Shown here in pieces: positions 12,028 to 25,139 of a stretch of DNA of 64,000 nt. This DNA comes from Cyrtodaria siliqua (taxonomy: Eukaryota; Mollusca; Bivalvia; Adapedonta; Hiatellidae): NCBI GenBank assembly GCA_037043455.1, contig JAWPHD010011013.1:1-64000 (forward strand). The letters run 5' to 3'. The notes beneath the pieces were generated by a model. It searched no databases, was not told the origin of the DNA, and was given only the letters and a program-made list of their open reading frames with translations. Both the position numbers and the translations under genes were made by a program. Position 1 is the stretch's first letter; every line of letters starts with the position of its first letter.

Positions 12028-12119
12028 ACCACCACCACAACCCACCACCACTACTACTACTATTACTACTACTAATAAAAACAAGAAGAAGAAGAAGAAG
12101 AAGAAGAAGAAGAAGGAGA
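12028..12119. repeat. Compound trinucleotide microsatellite
   Basis: (CCA)n grades into (CTA)n, then into an (AAG)n run of about 12 units. No ORF depends on it. Confidence 0.9.
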
Positions 12120-13734
12120 TATGTTCTGTTCTTGTTAAATATAGTGTTTATCAACAAAAAAATATAGACACAAGAACGTATTTAAATACACTAACACCTT
12201 AATAGGTTCTCAGGGAGGATTTATGTATACAGTTATACTTAAATGCGCAGCCCTTCACTCAAAACTTCTTTTTAAATATTATAATTATTATTCTACAATT
12301 CTTATATCTGATAACAGCCTTGGTATACAACTTACAGTTTATATCTTATTTCATAATTGTCCAAGTAAGACGGACACAATTATTGTAATTCACAACAGTT
12401 TTGTTAAAGGTAGATATGCGTTTCTTCCTATGATCTGCATGTGTATATTAATCAATGTGCTACTGTGTTACAGGTATGTACAGTTGAACTGGAGTAACCT
12501 AGATCTGTACAGTATACTGAATGTGTTTACTGGCTTAGGACATAATTTAAATATATAATATTCTGTATAGATGTGTATGCCTTGTCTATTGAATTGTCAA
12601 TAGTATATGTATATTTGCCAACCAACTTTATATAAAACTTTGAATGAAAATCCCCAACATTTTAAGTATTTCGGCTAATTGTTAATATAGTGTATACCTT
12701 AGCGTGAATGCAATTGTCATGCAAAGGATGTTTAATTACAGATTTGTGAGTTGGTGACTCTTCTAACCACTATCGCTGCAATAAAATGAATTAACAATAT
12801 ATTTGGAATAGAATGAAGCAAAGTAAGATTAGTCACGGATGCATTAAAAAACGCTGCTTTAATATACACTTTCCTTACATTGTTTAAACACATATACATA
12901 GTTTTAAGTAATAGATAGAAACCCGTCCCAGCGAGTTGGTTTATCTAAACACTGAGATGGGCGTAGCCCATCCCCTTCAATTTTTTTAAATAACCAACGA
13001 GCTGAGACAGACTCTATCTGTTTCGCAGTTTGGTGTACCTAGTGACCTGTCCGTACTCTTAATTCCACTTATCGGAAGTTAGAGTATTGTAAAAGCGCCG
13101 CCTTTTGTTTAGCCTGAATTAAACGATTTAATGTTATGCATTCATCAAAGACAACTGTACCGACCATACATCACTAAAGGCATCAGCCCCTCTGTAAAAT
13201 GTGTGCCTGACAAATCACACTCTCCGGTAAATGCTCTCAGACATTCTGTAAAGTACATAGTGTTATATGCTCAAATGTACTGCTTCATATAACGGACAAA
13301 TAGACATACTGTTGCAGTATACAATTCACACGTACATATACTGTATATTAATGCACATTTAAAGTAACTCACCACCTTTGATCTTGGATGATCCGAATAG
13401 AATGAACTCCAATTCACTGAACTGTCTTATGGACAGAATCATAAACACACTTTATTCACAAAATTCTCTTTAAACGTTCATCTCTTTACACATCTAATGT
13501 CTAATGGTAATTAAATGAAACACTTCCTTCGCAGAAGTCGCTATTAATAGTTAACACGTATGTTACCTGTTAAATCAGCTTGAACCATCGCGTTGTATCA
13601 CCGAGGGAGAGGATATTTAACTACCTTGTAGAGTACACAGAATATGATGACGTCATTTTGCAACATTGTCGTAATCGTATAAAAGACAGCAAAATGGATC
13701 GATTTCGGTCTGATAATCACCATTAATTCTTATA
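12120..13734. other. Intergenic, no gene recognised
   Basis: The stretch is AT-rich with only chance ORFs (the longest is 111 codons at 12223, without similarity I recognise). A small palindrome, gatgggcgtagcccatc, lies near 12956-12972. Nothing else stands out. Confidence 0.5.
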
Positions 13735-15590
13735 GTACACTTGATAGCTGGGGCATTTTAAAAATGTTGGGTGTTTATACATATGAAGGAACATATGCTT
13801 TGAAATGGTTGGTTTATATACACACGATGGGTCACATGTTTTGAATAGTTGGTCTATATACCCGTACACACGATGAGTGACGTTTTTGAAATGGTTGGTC
13901 AATATACATATGAAAGACACGATGTTTTGAAATGGTAGATCTATAACCATATATACATATTATAGGTGCCTGTTTTTGAAATGGTTTGTCTAAATACATG
14001 TGATGGCAGACATTTAAATTGTAGTTCTATATACATATAAAGGAAAGCATTAATCGATTGGTCTATCTGCATACTAATTATGACACGTGACCCGCTTTGA
14101 AATGGTTGTTTTATATACATATGAGGATGACATATTTTGAAATGTTTGTTTTTGATACAAATGATAGGTGACATGCTTTGAAATGGTTGGTTTACATACA
14201 TATGAGGATGACCTGTTTTAAAATGGTTGGTATAAATACATATAAGGAATACCTGTTTTGAAATGGTTGATTTGTATACATATGAGGATGATCTGTTCTA
14301 AAGTGGTAGTCTATATACACATTTTAGGAGCCCTGTTTTAAAATGGTTGGTTTATATACATTATTATTATAGGGTAATCGTTTTTGAAATGGTTCGTATA
14401 TATACACATGATAGGTGACACTTTAAAATGAGCGACATGTTTTTAAATGGTTGTTACATATATATACATACGACATATTTAATGGTTGGTCTATATACAT
14501 ATGATTGGCGACATATTTAATGGTTGGCCTATAAACATATGATGGGCGACATGTTTTGAAATGGTTCTATATACATATGATGGTCGACATGTTTTGAAAT
14601 GGTTGGTTTATATACATCTGATGGGCGATATACTTTTAAACGGTTGGTATATACACATAAGATGGACGACATGCTTTGAAATGGTTGTTATATACATATT
14701 AGTGGCGACATGCTTTGAAATAGTTGGTATATATATATACCTGTGATGGGCGGAATGTTTTGAAATGGTTGGTATATATACATTTAAACGATGACGTGTT
14801 TTGAAATGGTTGATATATATACATGTGATAGGCGACATGCTTTGAAATGGTTGGTGGTATAAACATATATGATGGGTGGAATGTTTTGAAATAGTTGGAA
14901 TATATACATATGATGCGTGACATGTTTTGAAATGATTGGTATGTATACATATAAACGGTGACATGTTTGAAATGGTTGGTATATGTACATATGATGGATG
15001 ACATGTTTTGAAATAGTTGGTATATATACATATGATTGGTGAATTTTTTTGAAATGGTTGGTAAATATACCTATAAACAGCGACATGTTTTGAAATAGCT
15101 TGTTTGTATACATATGATGGGTGATGTGTTTTGAAATGGTTGTTATATATACAGATGATGGGCGACATGTTTTGAAATGGTTGGTATATATACATATGAA
15201 TGGTGGATTTTTTTGAAATGGTTGGTAAATATACCTATAAACAGCGACATGTTTTGAAATGGCTTGTTTGTATACATATGATGGGTGATGTGTTTTAAAA
15301 TGGTTGTTATATACACATATGATGGGCGACATGTTTTGAAATGGTTGGTATATATACATATGATAGGTGGAATATTTTGAAATGGTTGGTATACATACCT
15401 ATAAACAGCGAAATGTTTTGAAGTGGCTTCTATATATACATATGATGGGTGACATGTTTTGAAATGATTGGTATATATACATATGAAGGGCGACATGTTT
15501 TGAAATGGTTGGTATACATATCTATAAACAGCGACATGTTTTGAAATGGTTCGTATATATATATATGAAGGGCGACATTTTGAAATGGTT

Positions 15591-15637
<47 letters not shown>

Positions 15638-16765
15638 GGTGGGCGACATGCTTCGAAATATGATGGACACATGCTTTGAAATTGTTAGAATAAATACAAA
15701 TGATGGACGTCATGTTTTGAAATGGTTGGGATATATACATACGGTGGGCGACATGCTTTTAAATGGTTGGTATATATACATATGATGGGGGAACATGTTT
15801 TGAAATCTTGGTACATATACATATAATGGGCGATATGCTTTGAAATGGTTGGTATATATACATATAAACGGCGACATCTTTTGAAATATGGTTCCTATAT
15901 ATACAAGTGATGGGAGACACATTCGAAATGATTGGTATATATACATATGATGGGTTACATGTTTTAAAATGGTTGGTATGTATACGTATGAAGATTACAT
16001 ATTTTGAAATGGTTGGTCTTTATACATTTGGTGGGTCACCTATTTGTAAATGGTTGGTCTATTACATATGATGGGCGACATGTTTTGAAATGGTTGGTAT
16101 GTATAACTTTGATGGGCGACATGTTTTGAAATCTTGGTACATATACATTATGATCGGCGACTTACTTTGAAATGGTTGGTATATATACATCTGATGGGTG
16201 ACATGTTTTGAAATGGTTGTTATATATACATATGGTGGGCGACATGTTTTGAAACTGTTGGTACATATTCATATGATGGGCGAAATGCTTTGAAATGGTT
16301 GATAAATATACAAATGATGGATAACATGTTTTGAAATGTCTTGTAAATATACATATGATGGACGACATGCTTATAAATGGTTGGTATGTATACATATGAT
16401 GGAGGAAATGTTTTGAAATGGTTGATTTATATACATATGAACGTCGACATGTTTTGAAATGGTTCGAATATATATACATGTGATGGGCGACATGCTTTGA
16501 AATTGTTGGTATATGTAAAGATGGTGAGTGACATGGTTGGAACTGGTTTGTATATATACATATGATGGTGACATGTTTTAAAATGTCTGGTATATATATA
16601 TATAATGGGTGACATACTTTGAAATGTTTGGTATATATACATATGATGGACGACATGTTTTGAAATTGATGGTATATATACATAAGAGGTAAAATATGTT
16701 TTGAAATGGTTTGTCTATCAACATTTGATGGGTGACATGTTTTGAAATGGTTGGTCTATATAACT
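13735..16765. repeat. 41-bp minisatellite, about 70 copies (3 kb)
   Basis: The unit is approximately gatgggcgacatgttttgaa followed by atggttggtatatatacatat, with period 41 (for example unit starts at 16193 and 16234). Copies diverge by point changes and small indels and are more regular from 14500 to 16700 than at the left edge. Since 41 leaves remainder 2 on division by 3, the minus strand cycles through three frames. It gives ORFs of up to 195 codons with a 41-residue repeat (YIYQPFQNMSP, then IYTNHFKTCHPS, then YVYIPTISKHV). A pure TA run at about 15591-15635 sits inside the array. Confidence 0.95.
15591..15635. repeat. (TA)n microsatellite inside the 41-bp array
   Basis: About 22 uninterrupted TA dinucleotides grow out of the tatatatac part of one minisatellite unit, apparently local slippage expansion. 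Confidence 0.9.
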
Positions 16766-18478
16766 AGCAGCTGCTGTCTACCTGATGATCGGCCAATACA
16801 TATTGTATTTGATTAAGTATTTCAGGCGCTGTGGAGGTGGTGGGTGATGGGTAGGGCTGAATGTGGTTCTCCCCATTTATATTGACACTTTTGGACAAAT
16901 GTTTCAATTCGTTTTAACTAAAGTTGTTTATCTAAGGAGGTAAACTGTAGGTTCTGTGAACATTTCTCTGCCAGTGTTTAGGTTTCTTTACCGTTGAAGT
17001 GATTCAGGATTTTATGCAGACTACACAAACACATGAAGTCATGGTAGTTTGTAAATTCTGTACCATTGAATGCAGAGACATCGCTTTGTTAAATATAATG
17101 AGCACGCGAGGTCATCATTTAAGCATGTAAGCCCTAATTACAATGTATTAAATCTTTAAAAATCACGATAGAGCAATTTGTAAACATAAACATAATTTCA
17201 ATTAATTTTTTCAGAGAAGGATATTTTTCAAGATTTTCTCTGAATAAGTCTATGCAAAACATGTACAAACTCTATGAGCAAACTATGAACAAACTTTGGA
17301 TCCCTGGGAAAAAGCTATAGTTTTCCCCTGGGACATGATGGGGAAGCAAACTTGATAGTCTATGGATGGCTCTCATTTATTCGAAAAAGTCTGTTGACAT
17401 GTGATCAGTGGTTCTTGAGACGAAGACGTTTCAAAGCTCGACCTTTTATGGTAATGATGTCCCGCTGAACTAATTTTCAAAAAATGGAAAAAAACATTGA
17501 TCTTACGATCTTAGGAGCATTATGAAGTTTAATCAAAATTAACTCAGCGGTTTCTGAGAAGTCATTTAAAAGTCATTTAAAACAAAAGATTACGACGACG
17601 CCAGACGGGGGAAGACGGGCGAAGAATGATTCCAATAGCTCACCTCTGAGACTTCGGCTCCGGTGAGCTGAAACAACGGAGGCGGCTTTGTCCGGAAGGG
17701 GGTTTGTCTTCTCCGCTATCTATATGTGGACAATTCAAACGTATTCATCCTTAAAATGTGGATACATTAATGAACAATGAGGAGCCATGTTGCTTGTGTA
17801 TTCATTTCGCTGTTTTACATTCCGATGTACACAAACAACGTTCTACCGAAAAACACTTGTCCAGTGCATCAGGTTGTGACCGTGTACTCTGTCAGTTTTC
17901 TTTTTCATGTATAGCCTCATTGAATCATTATTGAATGCATCTGCAGTAAGACACATTTGTTCATTGTTCTCATACTTGGTCGAAAGATAACCCTTTTTTT
18001 TCAAGACTAAAAACCCTTAGAGAAGTATCAAAGCTGAAAATGAAAATGCATGGGGAAAAAAAATGTGTTTACATACATAAGTACTAAAACTCGATTTGAA
18101 ATTGCTGATATTCAAACTGTTTCCTTTTCCATAATTTGTTGAAGTTCTGGTTTTAGATATCCAATTATGTGTGATGTGTCTGTAATCAGTGTCTTCTACT
18201 TCCACAGTAGATGTATGGACAGAATCATAAAGCTGTTTGACCTTAATCAAATACTAGTAGGCTGCATCAGTATTTCCATAAATTGTTTACATTGCACATG
18301 TTTAACAGCATATAGCATACAAAATATACTCTAAGCAAGATTGCGAACCCTCTGGTGTAAATTGAACTGTATCACAGTGTCGACTTTCTTCTTTGAATAT
18401 TAAGTTACTAGCTTGGGTGTTTTGAAGTGATAACATATATTTAAATAGATTTAAAGGATAAAGGCTTACCAGTGGAAT
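16766..18478. other. Intergenic with a dispersed repeat at about 17280-17670
   Basis: No gene is recognised. The stretch at 17280-17670, ending in tagctcacctctgagacttc and ggctccggtgagct, has the layout of a common dispersed repeat: a terminal inverted pair agctcacc/ggtgagct plus boilerplate about error-free GC words. The remainder is featureless AT-rich DNA. Confidence 0.4.
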
Positions 18479-18838
18479 GTTTTAAACAATGTAATTTTGA
18501 TTTTAATCTTTATTGAATTTACATGTTTGGTAAAAAAATATGTGAGACTGTCATTGCGTCCGTATCGCCATATCTATAATCTTGTAAAACTGGGTAAAAT
18601 GGTCCTATAAAAATCACAGCAATCAAACACAATAGCACCGCGAGTCCGCACTGTTATTTTTTGTTTTAAACAATGTCATTTTGATTTTTAATCTTTATTG
18701 AATTTACCTGTTTGGTATAGAATATGTGAGACTGTCATTGCGTCCGTATCGCAGTATCTATAATCTTGTAAAACTGGGTAAAATGGTCCTATAAAAATCA
18801 CAGCAATCAAACACAATCGCACCGCGGGTCCGCACTGT
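18479..18838. repeat. Tandem duplication, two units of about 180 bp
   Basis: 18479-18657 and 18662-18838 are nearly identical from ttttaaacaatgt through ccgcactgtt. They differ by a few substitutions and single-base indels, which suggests a recent duplication. Neither unit is coding. Confidence 0.9.
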
Positions 18839-19090
18839 ACCACAAACAAAGAGCAAATAAACTATACATTGAAAAAGATAATACCCAAATAGTGGTGAAG
18901 ATAGGGTTTAAAATAAAAACTTATATGTTCTTCAGTCTCTGATTCACGATCTTTTCCCATTATATAATGTCACGTTTTCTTTTTTATTACAAAGACTCAC
19001 ATATTAAACATACACAACTTTTCCAACATAACATACATGCTTTTAGAACTGTAACAGATAACTGTTGTTAACCTAGACATTTATGCTATT

Positions 19091-19740
19091 TATACGAGAG
19101 GCATTCAAAACATTCTGTCACTAGTGTTATAAATCAACAGATATTACAAATAATGTGTACTTTTCTGTTATAACCCTTCAAAATATTCCCCCTTAACAGA
19201 TACACACCTTCGCAGTCGAGCTACCCATGACTTAAATGCCGCAAAGTAGTCTCCTCTTGGTATACTATTGAGACACCGAAAGAGTGGGCTACCAAGAGCA
19301 CTTCTAGAAGCATAGCGTTTCCCAGAGAGCATTTTTTTCAGCAAAGGGAATAAGAAAAAGTCACAGGGATTTGGGTCGGGTGAGTAAGGTGGGTGGTCAA
19401 GCTGTACTACATTTTCTCGCTTCAAGAAAGACTTGCCTTTGTGAGCTGAGGCATTATCATGAATAAGCTCGATACCATTCAAAGCTTTACTTGGACGCTT
19501 TTTTTTGTAGAATTTTTTTACCTATTTAAGAACGTTGTCTCTGTAAAACTTAGCTGTAACGATTCTCCTTTCTTTGCATGGTATCTGTACCACAGGCCCA
19601 CTAGATTAAAGAAAATGGCATAAAGAACCTTTTTAGCGCTTTTCATCCGATTGGCAATCACTGGCCTTGCCTGATTTTGTTTTAAAAATTGCTTGTTATT
19701 CATGCGACGCTGGGTCTCAAAATAATACACCCAGTTTAGT
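19091..19740 (-). mobile_element. Degenerate mariner transposon
   Basis: The minus strand carries the C-terminal half of a mariner transposase. tatacgagaggcattcaaaa at 19091-19110 has the form of a mariner 3' terminal repeat, placed just after the transposase stop. A matching 5' end beyond 19740 was not found. The N-terminal DNA-binding part is unrecognisable, so the copy is truncated or heavily decayed. Confidence 0.7.
19168..19730 (-). pseudogene. Mariner transposase C-terminal relic
   Basis: Two ORF pieces (19518-19730 and 19168-19482) together give the catalytic half of a mariner transposase. The first has YYFETQRRMNNKQ and ANRMKSAKKVLYAIFF. The second has HDNASAHKG, HPPYSPDPNPCDFFLFP and the terminal KGEYFEG. 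A stop-containing gap lies between them. Only 31 residues separate the Asp of HDN from the Asp of NPCD, against 34 in intact mariner (D34D), consistent with a three-residue deletion next to HKG. The first catalytic Asp, expected just before WVYYF, is not present. The copy is therefore inactive. Confidence 0.85.
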
Positions 19741-21060
19741 TGGCATATTTTAGAATTAGGAACATCGAAAGCTGCACCAATTCGAAGTACTTAACAAAAT
19801 CCTGTGTACCCTGTTGATTAAGTGTTATAATTTGTTTTTGAGAAAGCACATCCTCTTGAAAGCTATAAAATATGTTCATGCAATCAGAGCAGGCGATATA
19901 AACTCGTAATTTTGCAGTTCAACAGTATGTCTAATCAAGCGTGAAAAACACAAAACAATTAGAATAGTATTGACAATATTTTTAGGTGGGCATTTTGACT
20001 AGTATATATACCCTTTAACCGCCCAATTTCAAATGTCGTCTGAATTTAGACCTTTCTGTAAATTTTACATAAATTATTTGATTATTCTGTTTTGCATTTT
20101 TACAAAATTCTTGCCCTTTTTACTGTTTTTTATTCGACTTAAAAATTCCGGTTAAAGTTTGTTTGGCTAGTCAATGTATTTCAATGACCTTTAATCATAC
20201 AGCATCCCATCGTCGGATAACCCGTGTGATTCTTTCCAAACTTTGTAGACTTGTTCAAATTATATCCCTTTTTCCATTTAGGTATTTTAGTTTTAAGTTT
20301 ACATGGAAGTTCATATATAGATATCTCTTATAAAGTCCTTTACTGATTGCTTTGAATCTTTGCTTAAATGTTCACCATCATTATGTGCCAAAGTATGAAA
20401 AGAATAATAACTCTGTATTACATTTTGTCAAAATGATGGCCCTTTTTTAACTTAATTGCTGTGGTCTCTATATTCCAGAATACAATAATTATGCCCCTTT
20501 CTGTGTCAAACATTCATTTATAGTCGAGCACGCTGTGACGCTGTCCTCCGACAACTCTTGATATTTTAGGCCCTATGTTGATGGTTTATTCTTACACATT
20601 ATATTTATCACCGGCATGAGTACAAATGCATTCTTTTCATTCAACTGAATCAATTAGTTTGCCAAAATATACATGTTGTTCACAATTTGCATGTGTATGT
20701 CAAAACCATTAATATAATGATAGTGTAAACAATGTTTATGCGCTATGATAGTCTATCTATAATAGGTTTCTTCCTCCTTTGGTACCTCCTTTGGTAGCAT
20801 TTAATTGGAAACAAATCATATAGCCTGGCCATTTTAGTCAATTATTTCATGAAAAATTCTATAATTACAATGAACAGTCAGTGTAATGAACATTTTCATA
20901 CAGGCTAAATCTAGTAGCCCCTGGGCTTTTGTCAGAAACAGCAATGGAGGAGAAAAAATGTGTTCAATAATTATGTTGTTTTTTTAATTTAAGCCCACGG
21001 CGCCAAAAAAAATACCTCCCTCGAAGTACTATAATAATGAACCTTTGTATTTTCATACAG
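19741..21060. other. Intergenic, dispersed-repeat debris
   Basis: No gene is recognised. The text around 20040-20560 has the flavour of a dispersed bivalve repeat, but I could not delimit it. It leads into the first block of the DUF6589-like pseudogene. Confidence 0.4.
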
Positions 21061-21563
21061 ATGACAGTGAAGTACAAGGATCACGAAAGGTCTTCTATAA
21101 TAGTGAATGAAACAGAAAAGTCTGTTATTAAGGCCATCAGAAATAAGAAGGGGGATTCAGCTGTAATTAACACTTAGTAAAAAACACTAACTATAAGAAA
21201 TTAGTGACACAGCATCTTGCTAAAAAGGTTAAATTGAAAAGGAAGTATCTCAGTTGTGTAAGAGAAAAGAAACGGTGTTAAAGTTAAATAGTACAGATGA
21301 CCTTATAAACTTTGATTGGAAACACTGGCAGAGACTCTAGAGCAAAACGTACCAACACTAATGTGCATCTTGAATGGTATGATTGGTGAGAATGGGAAAA
21401 AGTGCTTGGCGCACATTGTAATGGCAGCCTGTCTATTTCTGTACGTCAGATGCCAGCTGTTGTAATGGCAGCCTGTATATTACTGTACGCCAGATGCCAG
21501 CTGTTGAACCTGATACAATTTGTCCTGGGTCTAGTTTTAGACAGCTGTGGTTTGAAGAAAGAG
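21061..21563 (+). pseudogene. DUF6589-like block A
   Basis: It follows an acceptor-like catacag. Readable pieces in shifting frames are MTVKYKDHERSSIIVNETEK, NTNYKKLVTQHLAKKVK, TLAETLEQNVPTLMCILNGM, HIVMAACLFLYVRCQL and NLIQFVLGLVLDSCGLKKE. A gtaaga donor follows at 21564. A stop at about 21176 and a frame change near 21330 break it. A 44-bp tandem duplication (21415-21458 and 21459-21502) repeats VVMAACILLYARCQL out of frame. Confidence 0.65.
21415..21502 (+). repeat. 44-bp tandem duplication in pseudogene block A
   Basis: Two adjacent 44-bp copies beginning a/gttgtaatggcagcctgt differ at only a few positions. The length is not a multiple of three, so the duplication itself breaks the reading frame. 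It is therefore a disabling lesion in the DUF6589-like gene. Confidence 0.85.
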
Positions 21564-21589
21564 GTAAGAAGCTTAATTTTAACGAAGTG

Positions 21590-22337
21590 CTCAAGGGTGA
21601 GCTTTTGTGACCACACTTCGTCCGTCGTCGTCGTTGTTGGCGTCAACTTTTTTGTTCAAATAATGACGCTGGGGTTATAATCGGCCCCACCCCAGGCGTC
21701 AACAGTTTTGCATAGAGTTGTATTGGAAAACATTTAAAATCTTCCCTGAAAGCTTAGATATTTTGTATGTAGTATCAGCTGGTGGTCTTCTACCAAGTTT
21801 GTTCAAATGGTGACCCTGGGGTCAGAATCGGCCCTGCCCTGGGGGTCAACAGTTTTACACAGAATATTATAGAAACATTGTTAACAATACAGCACATTAT
21901 TGCAGAATAGTATAGATACGTTTGGAAGTTAAACAACAGATACTAGTTTTCTTATGTTACACTTTATTATGTTAGATTGCACTCAACTAAATATTTAGGC
22001 TACATTAAACTAAATTTGTTTTGAATATAGTGATATATACAAACTGATAAGTAATATGCTTGCTTATGTTTTGTCTAGAATATTTTACGTTAAAATGGAC
22101 TAAACATAAAGGCCACATTATACCATTGTGTTATATTATAGTTTATTCTAGGTTACACTCAACTAAATGTTTAGGCTATATTGAACTAAATAAATAGTTA
22201 AACTGTTTTGCATAAAGTGATATGTAAACATACATAAACGTATAAAGCATAAAATAACTCAACAATATTATTATTGCACATGCTTGGTGCATATATAGTC
22301 AGGTGAGCGATATTGGGCCATCATGGCCCTCTTGTTA
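21590..22337. mobile_element. Dispersed repeat in pseudogene interval
   Basis: It begins near caagggtgagcttttgtgac and ends at ggtgagcgatattgggccat plus catggccctcttgtt. Inside, the words tggtgaccctggggtcagaa and ggtcaacagttttacacag occur in two successive versions about 130 bp apart. The same words appear at 40140-40300. A repeat family is therefore certain, but its class is not known. Confidence 0.55.
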
Positions 22338-22711
22338 TAATAAATATATTTTTTTAAACTTGATTAGTTATTGGACCAAAAAGAATATACATCGTCGAAT
22401 ACCCCAGGATGATTGATTCCGATTCTCTTCATACAGTGATAGTATGGATAGTATCAGATTGAAAGACCCGGCGATGGTAATATAATAATGCCACCTAATG
22501 TGAGAAAATATGATTATATATCACTATCAGTTTGAAATCATATATATTAAAGTTCAATTGACTGTTGATTATTCATAGGTGGTAACCTTGAATAATTACA
22601 TGATTTTATTGATTTCCTACTCTTATTTTACATAGTTACATGTACATGTAGCTGGACAGTTTATTTTTTACCGATATACATTAAACATTTCTTGAGATAT
22701 TGTTTATCTAA

Positions 22712-23660
22712 ATGTCTTGCGATAAGGGCCATCGGGCTGTCTGTGTCGTATACCAGTGTCCGCAACAGCAGAAAAATCTGGTTAAAAAACAAGGGGAACA
22801 AATAGACAATGTTGTCACGAAAAAACAATGTGATGACTATGAACAGAAACAATCATCTTCTGGTGTTGGAAGTGAAAGTGCAGCAAATGGTCATGACAGT
22901 AAAGAGGTAGAAAATAATGTTGAAATTGAAGTTTCGGAAAATAGATTTGAAATTGTAGTTTCGGAAAATACATCTGAAAGTGTTGTGTCGGAAAATAGAA
23001 TTGAAAGTGTAGTGTCCGAAAATACAAATGAAAGTGTAGTTTCGGAAAATATTGAAAGTGAAGTTTCTAAAAACAGTCATTTTTGTAAGTTAAACGTAAG
23101 GCCAACTGAAGTTCTTGGAGATAATTTAGACATCACCATTGCTCCAGCAAAAATGACAATGGAGAAAAAAAGAAAAAGTTTACATTGGTTTCTCACCATG
23201 ATAAAACAGAAAAGGGTGACATATGATGATTTGAACATGGCATTAATTCATCATCCGCATATATCGGATACATCCTCAGATCACTTGATTCCATTTCAAG
23301 ACCACATGAATGCTGTTGCAGACAACTTTGTATTTCACACTTCACATATACTTCTGAAGTATGTCCAGTTCTTAGAACCAGTAAGAGAATCATACCAAGA
23401 ATATATTTTACATCCGTTTACAGAACTCACAAAGAAAAGATCAGTAAATTTGAACTATGACCTTGTTGATCCAAGTGAAAATTAATCCCAGGGCATGATT
23501 GAAATAAGTGAGCAGTTCTTTGTATCACTAATAAAGTTCTTGAAAGAGTTGTTTTTGGAGGCGATGTACTCACAAACGAACGAATATAGGAAGCTATGCA
23601 GAATAATAAGTCTCAGTTTGATAGTTTGTTTGGTGTCATCCATTGACCAGAAGGCTGCAT
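22712..23660 (+). pseudogene. DUF6589-like block B
   Basis: A 257-codon ORF (22712-23485) opens with a polar linker containing an internal repeat of the type ESVVSENT (about 22909-23073). It continues into conserved text: GDNLDITIAPAKMTMEKK, SLHWFLTMIKQKRVTYDDL and PFQDHMNAVADNFVFHTSHI. The stop at 23483-23485 falls inside conserved sequence, because the same frame continues SQGMIEISEQF. A later frame reads FGGDVLTNERI, stop (23587), EAMQNNKSQFDSLFGVIH, stop (23644), PEG. The true exon start is unknown, and the ATG at 22712 may be chance. Confidence 0.65.
22909..23073 (+). repeat. Coding microrepeat (ESVVSEN-type) in block B
   Basis: Imperfect iterations of roughly gaaagtgtagtttcggaaaa (aat) encode a low-complexity acidic linker with residues such as SENRFEIVVSENTSESVVSE. 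Unit lengths vary between about 24 and 39 nt and preserve the frame. Confidence 0.8.
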
Positions 23661-24487
23661 AGATAATTTAACTTCTTACTAGTAATGTAAACAGTTCAGA
23701 GTTGAATTTTTGTTAAAAATGAGTTCATTTGTTTTGTTTCCTTTGTTTATTCGCTATCAGTGTTCAACAGCAAAGCCCATTGTATCAGTAAAACGTATAT
23801 AAAGGCTATGTTACGAAAGCACAGAAAGCACAGAGGGGACATGTGAGAGAAATATGTTGTGAGGAACATCTTAGTAAGTCGAGGGAACAAGGAAACGAGA
23901 TATTTATCTCATGCCTACTTATCAAGTCATGGGAACGAGATACAGAGAATGCAAAGGCTTTTTAACACAGATCAATGAATATTTGTTTATGTTTTGCTCA
24001 TGTTTGGAAGTAAATTCAGGGCTGGCTCTGGTAGAAATTAAGTAGTTCCAAATATTACAACTTCAGTTTATATGTCAAACTGTAAATTGCTTGTAAATTG
24101 TTAAATAGTTTGAGCTTGAGAACAGTTTGTGCCAAATTCTAATCTCTTAAATTATTTATGGCTCAAATTGCAGAGCTAGCCCTGGAATTACCGCCCTATG
24201 GTTATTGTTTAAGTGCATGGTTCAAAATATTTATGCTGTTTCAAAGTTAGAATTTTAGTAGTTTTAGTTTGCACAGCCACGTTCACGGTTTTCGCATTAA
24301 CCCTCTAGCGCGAAGCCCAATGATAATAAATGTCAGTTGGGGTAAAAATGCCGGAGTTGATAAATGTTCCTTTGAATCATTCAGGTTGCGGGTTCATATC
24401 TCACTGGAGACATTTTTTTTTCTTTTATTTTTCGTAAGAAACCTTGGTTAATGGGTGTACTTTTTCTTACATTTTCTTTTCTCTTAA

Positions 24488-24834
24488 AGGGAGTACATCA
24501 GGCTTTTCATGGGGGTCTGTGTGTCCGACTTAAAATTGACAAATATTGATATTTTCTATTCTACATGGCCAAAACATAATGAATAAGCCTAAATATTATC
24601 CCTTATTTGCTAAGAAATTCATTCTGCACAGTAATACGTGCTATCCTAGGTGACGCACCAGGGTTAATTTCAGCATTTTACGTTCGATTCCGTCCTAGCT
24701 ATATGGTGTTTTCAAAGTTTAGACATTAACAAAATGGTTCTTACATCATATTTTGATTGATATAAGTGTTTTATCATGAACGGGAACAATTTTATAATTT
24801 AAGATGTTTCTAGAAAAATCCTGATGTACCCCCT
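24488..24834. mobile_element. TTAA-flanked MITE, family 2 (347 bp)
   Basis: The left end agggagtacatcagg and right end cctgatgtaccccct are inverted repeats with two mismatches, flanked on both sides by TTAA (24484-24487 and 24835-24838). No ORF. A solo right end of this family lies at 2504-2518. TTAA duplications and AGGG termini suggest Kolobok or piggyBac mobilisation. Confidence 0.75.
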
Positions 24835-24838
24835 TTAA

Positions 24839-25138
24839 GAAACCTTTTTTTTTTTTTCTTTTTTTTTAATTAATTATTTCTTTATTTTTTCATTATTTTA
24901 TTTATTTATTTTTTCATAAGAAACTTCGTCATGGGTTCAATTTTTCTTAACTATTTTTTTTATTTTTTAATTTTTTATTTTTTTAATTACTTTTTTTATC
25001 CCCCGCCAAAGGCATTGTCCGTCCGTCCTTTTTATATTTTTTTATCAGAAACCTTTTTTTTAATGAATTATATCGTTTATTTCATAAAAAACTTGGTAAA
25101 AAGAAATATATATTTTTTAATTTTTTTTTAATTATATT
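24839..25138. repeat. Low-complexity T/A-rich tract
   Basis: Long T runs are interrupted by A and by degraded copies of cataagaaacttcg / gtaaaaaacttggt. It is probably decayed tails of dispersed repeats and codes for nothing. Confidence 0.7.
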
Positions 25139-25139
25139 T

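Noticed and set aside
14608..15670. Overlapping minus-strand ORFs of 175-195 codons as a repetitive protein gene
   Set aside because: They are translations of the 41-bp minisatellite in cycling frames, with no splice, promoter or composition signal of a gene.
22712..23485. Intact 257-aa protein gene
   Set aside because: Conserved coding text continues past the stop at 23483 and through further stops, and the ORF is only one block of a broken multi-exon gene.
24290..24420. tRNA-like region with gcgggttcatatctcactgg
   Set aside because: Only a B-box-like word is present, with no A box at the right spacing and no paired acceptor ends.
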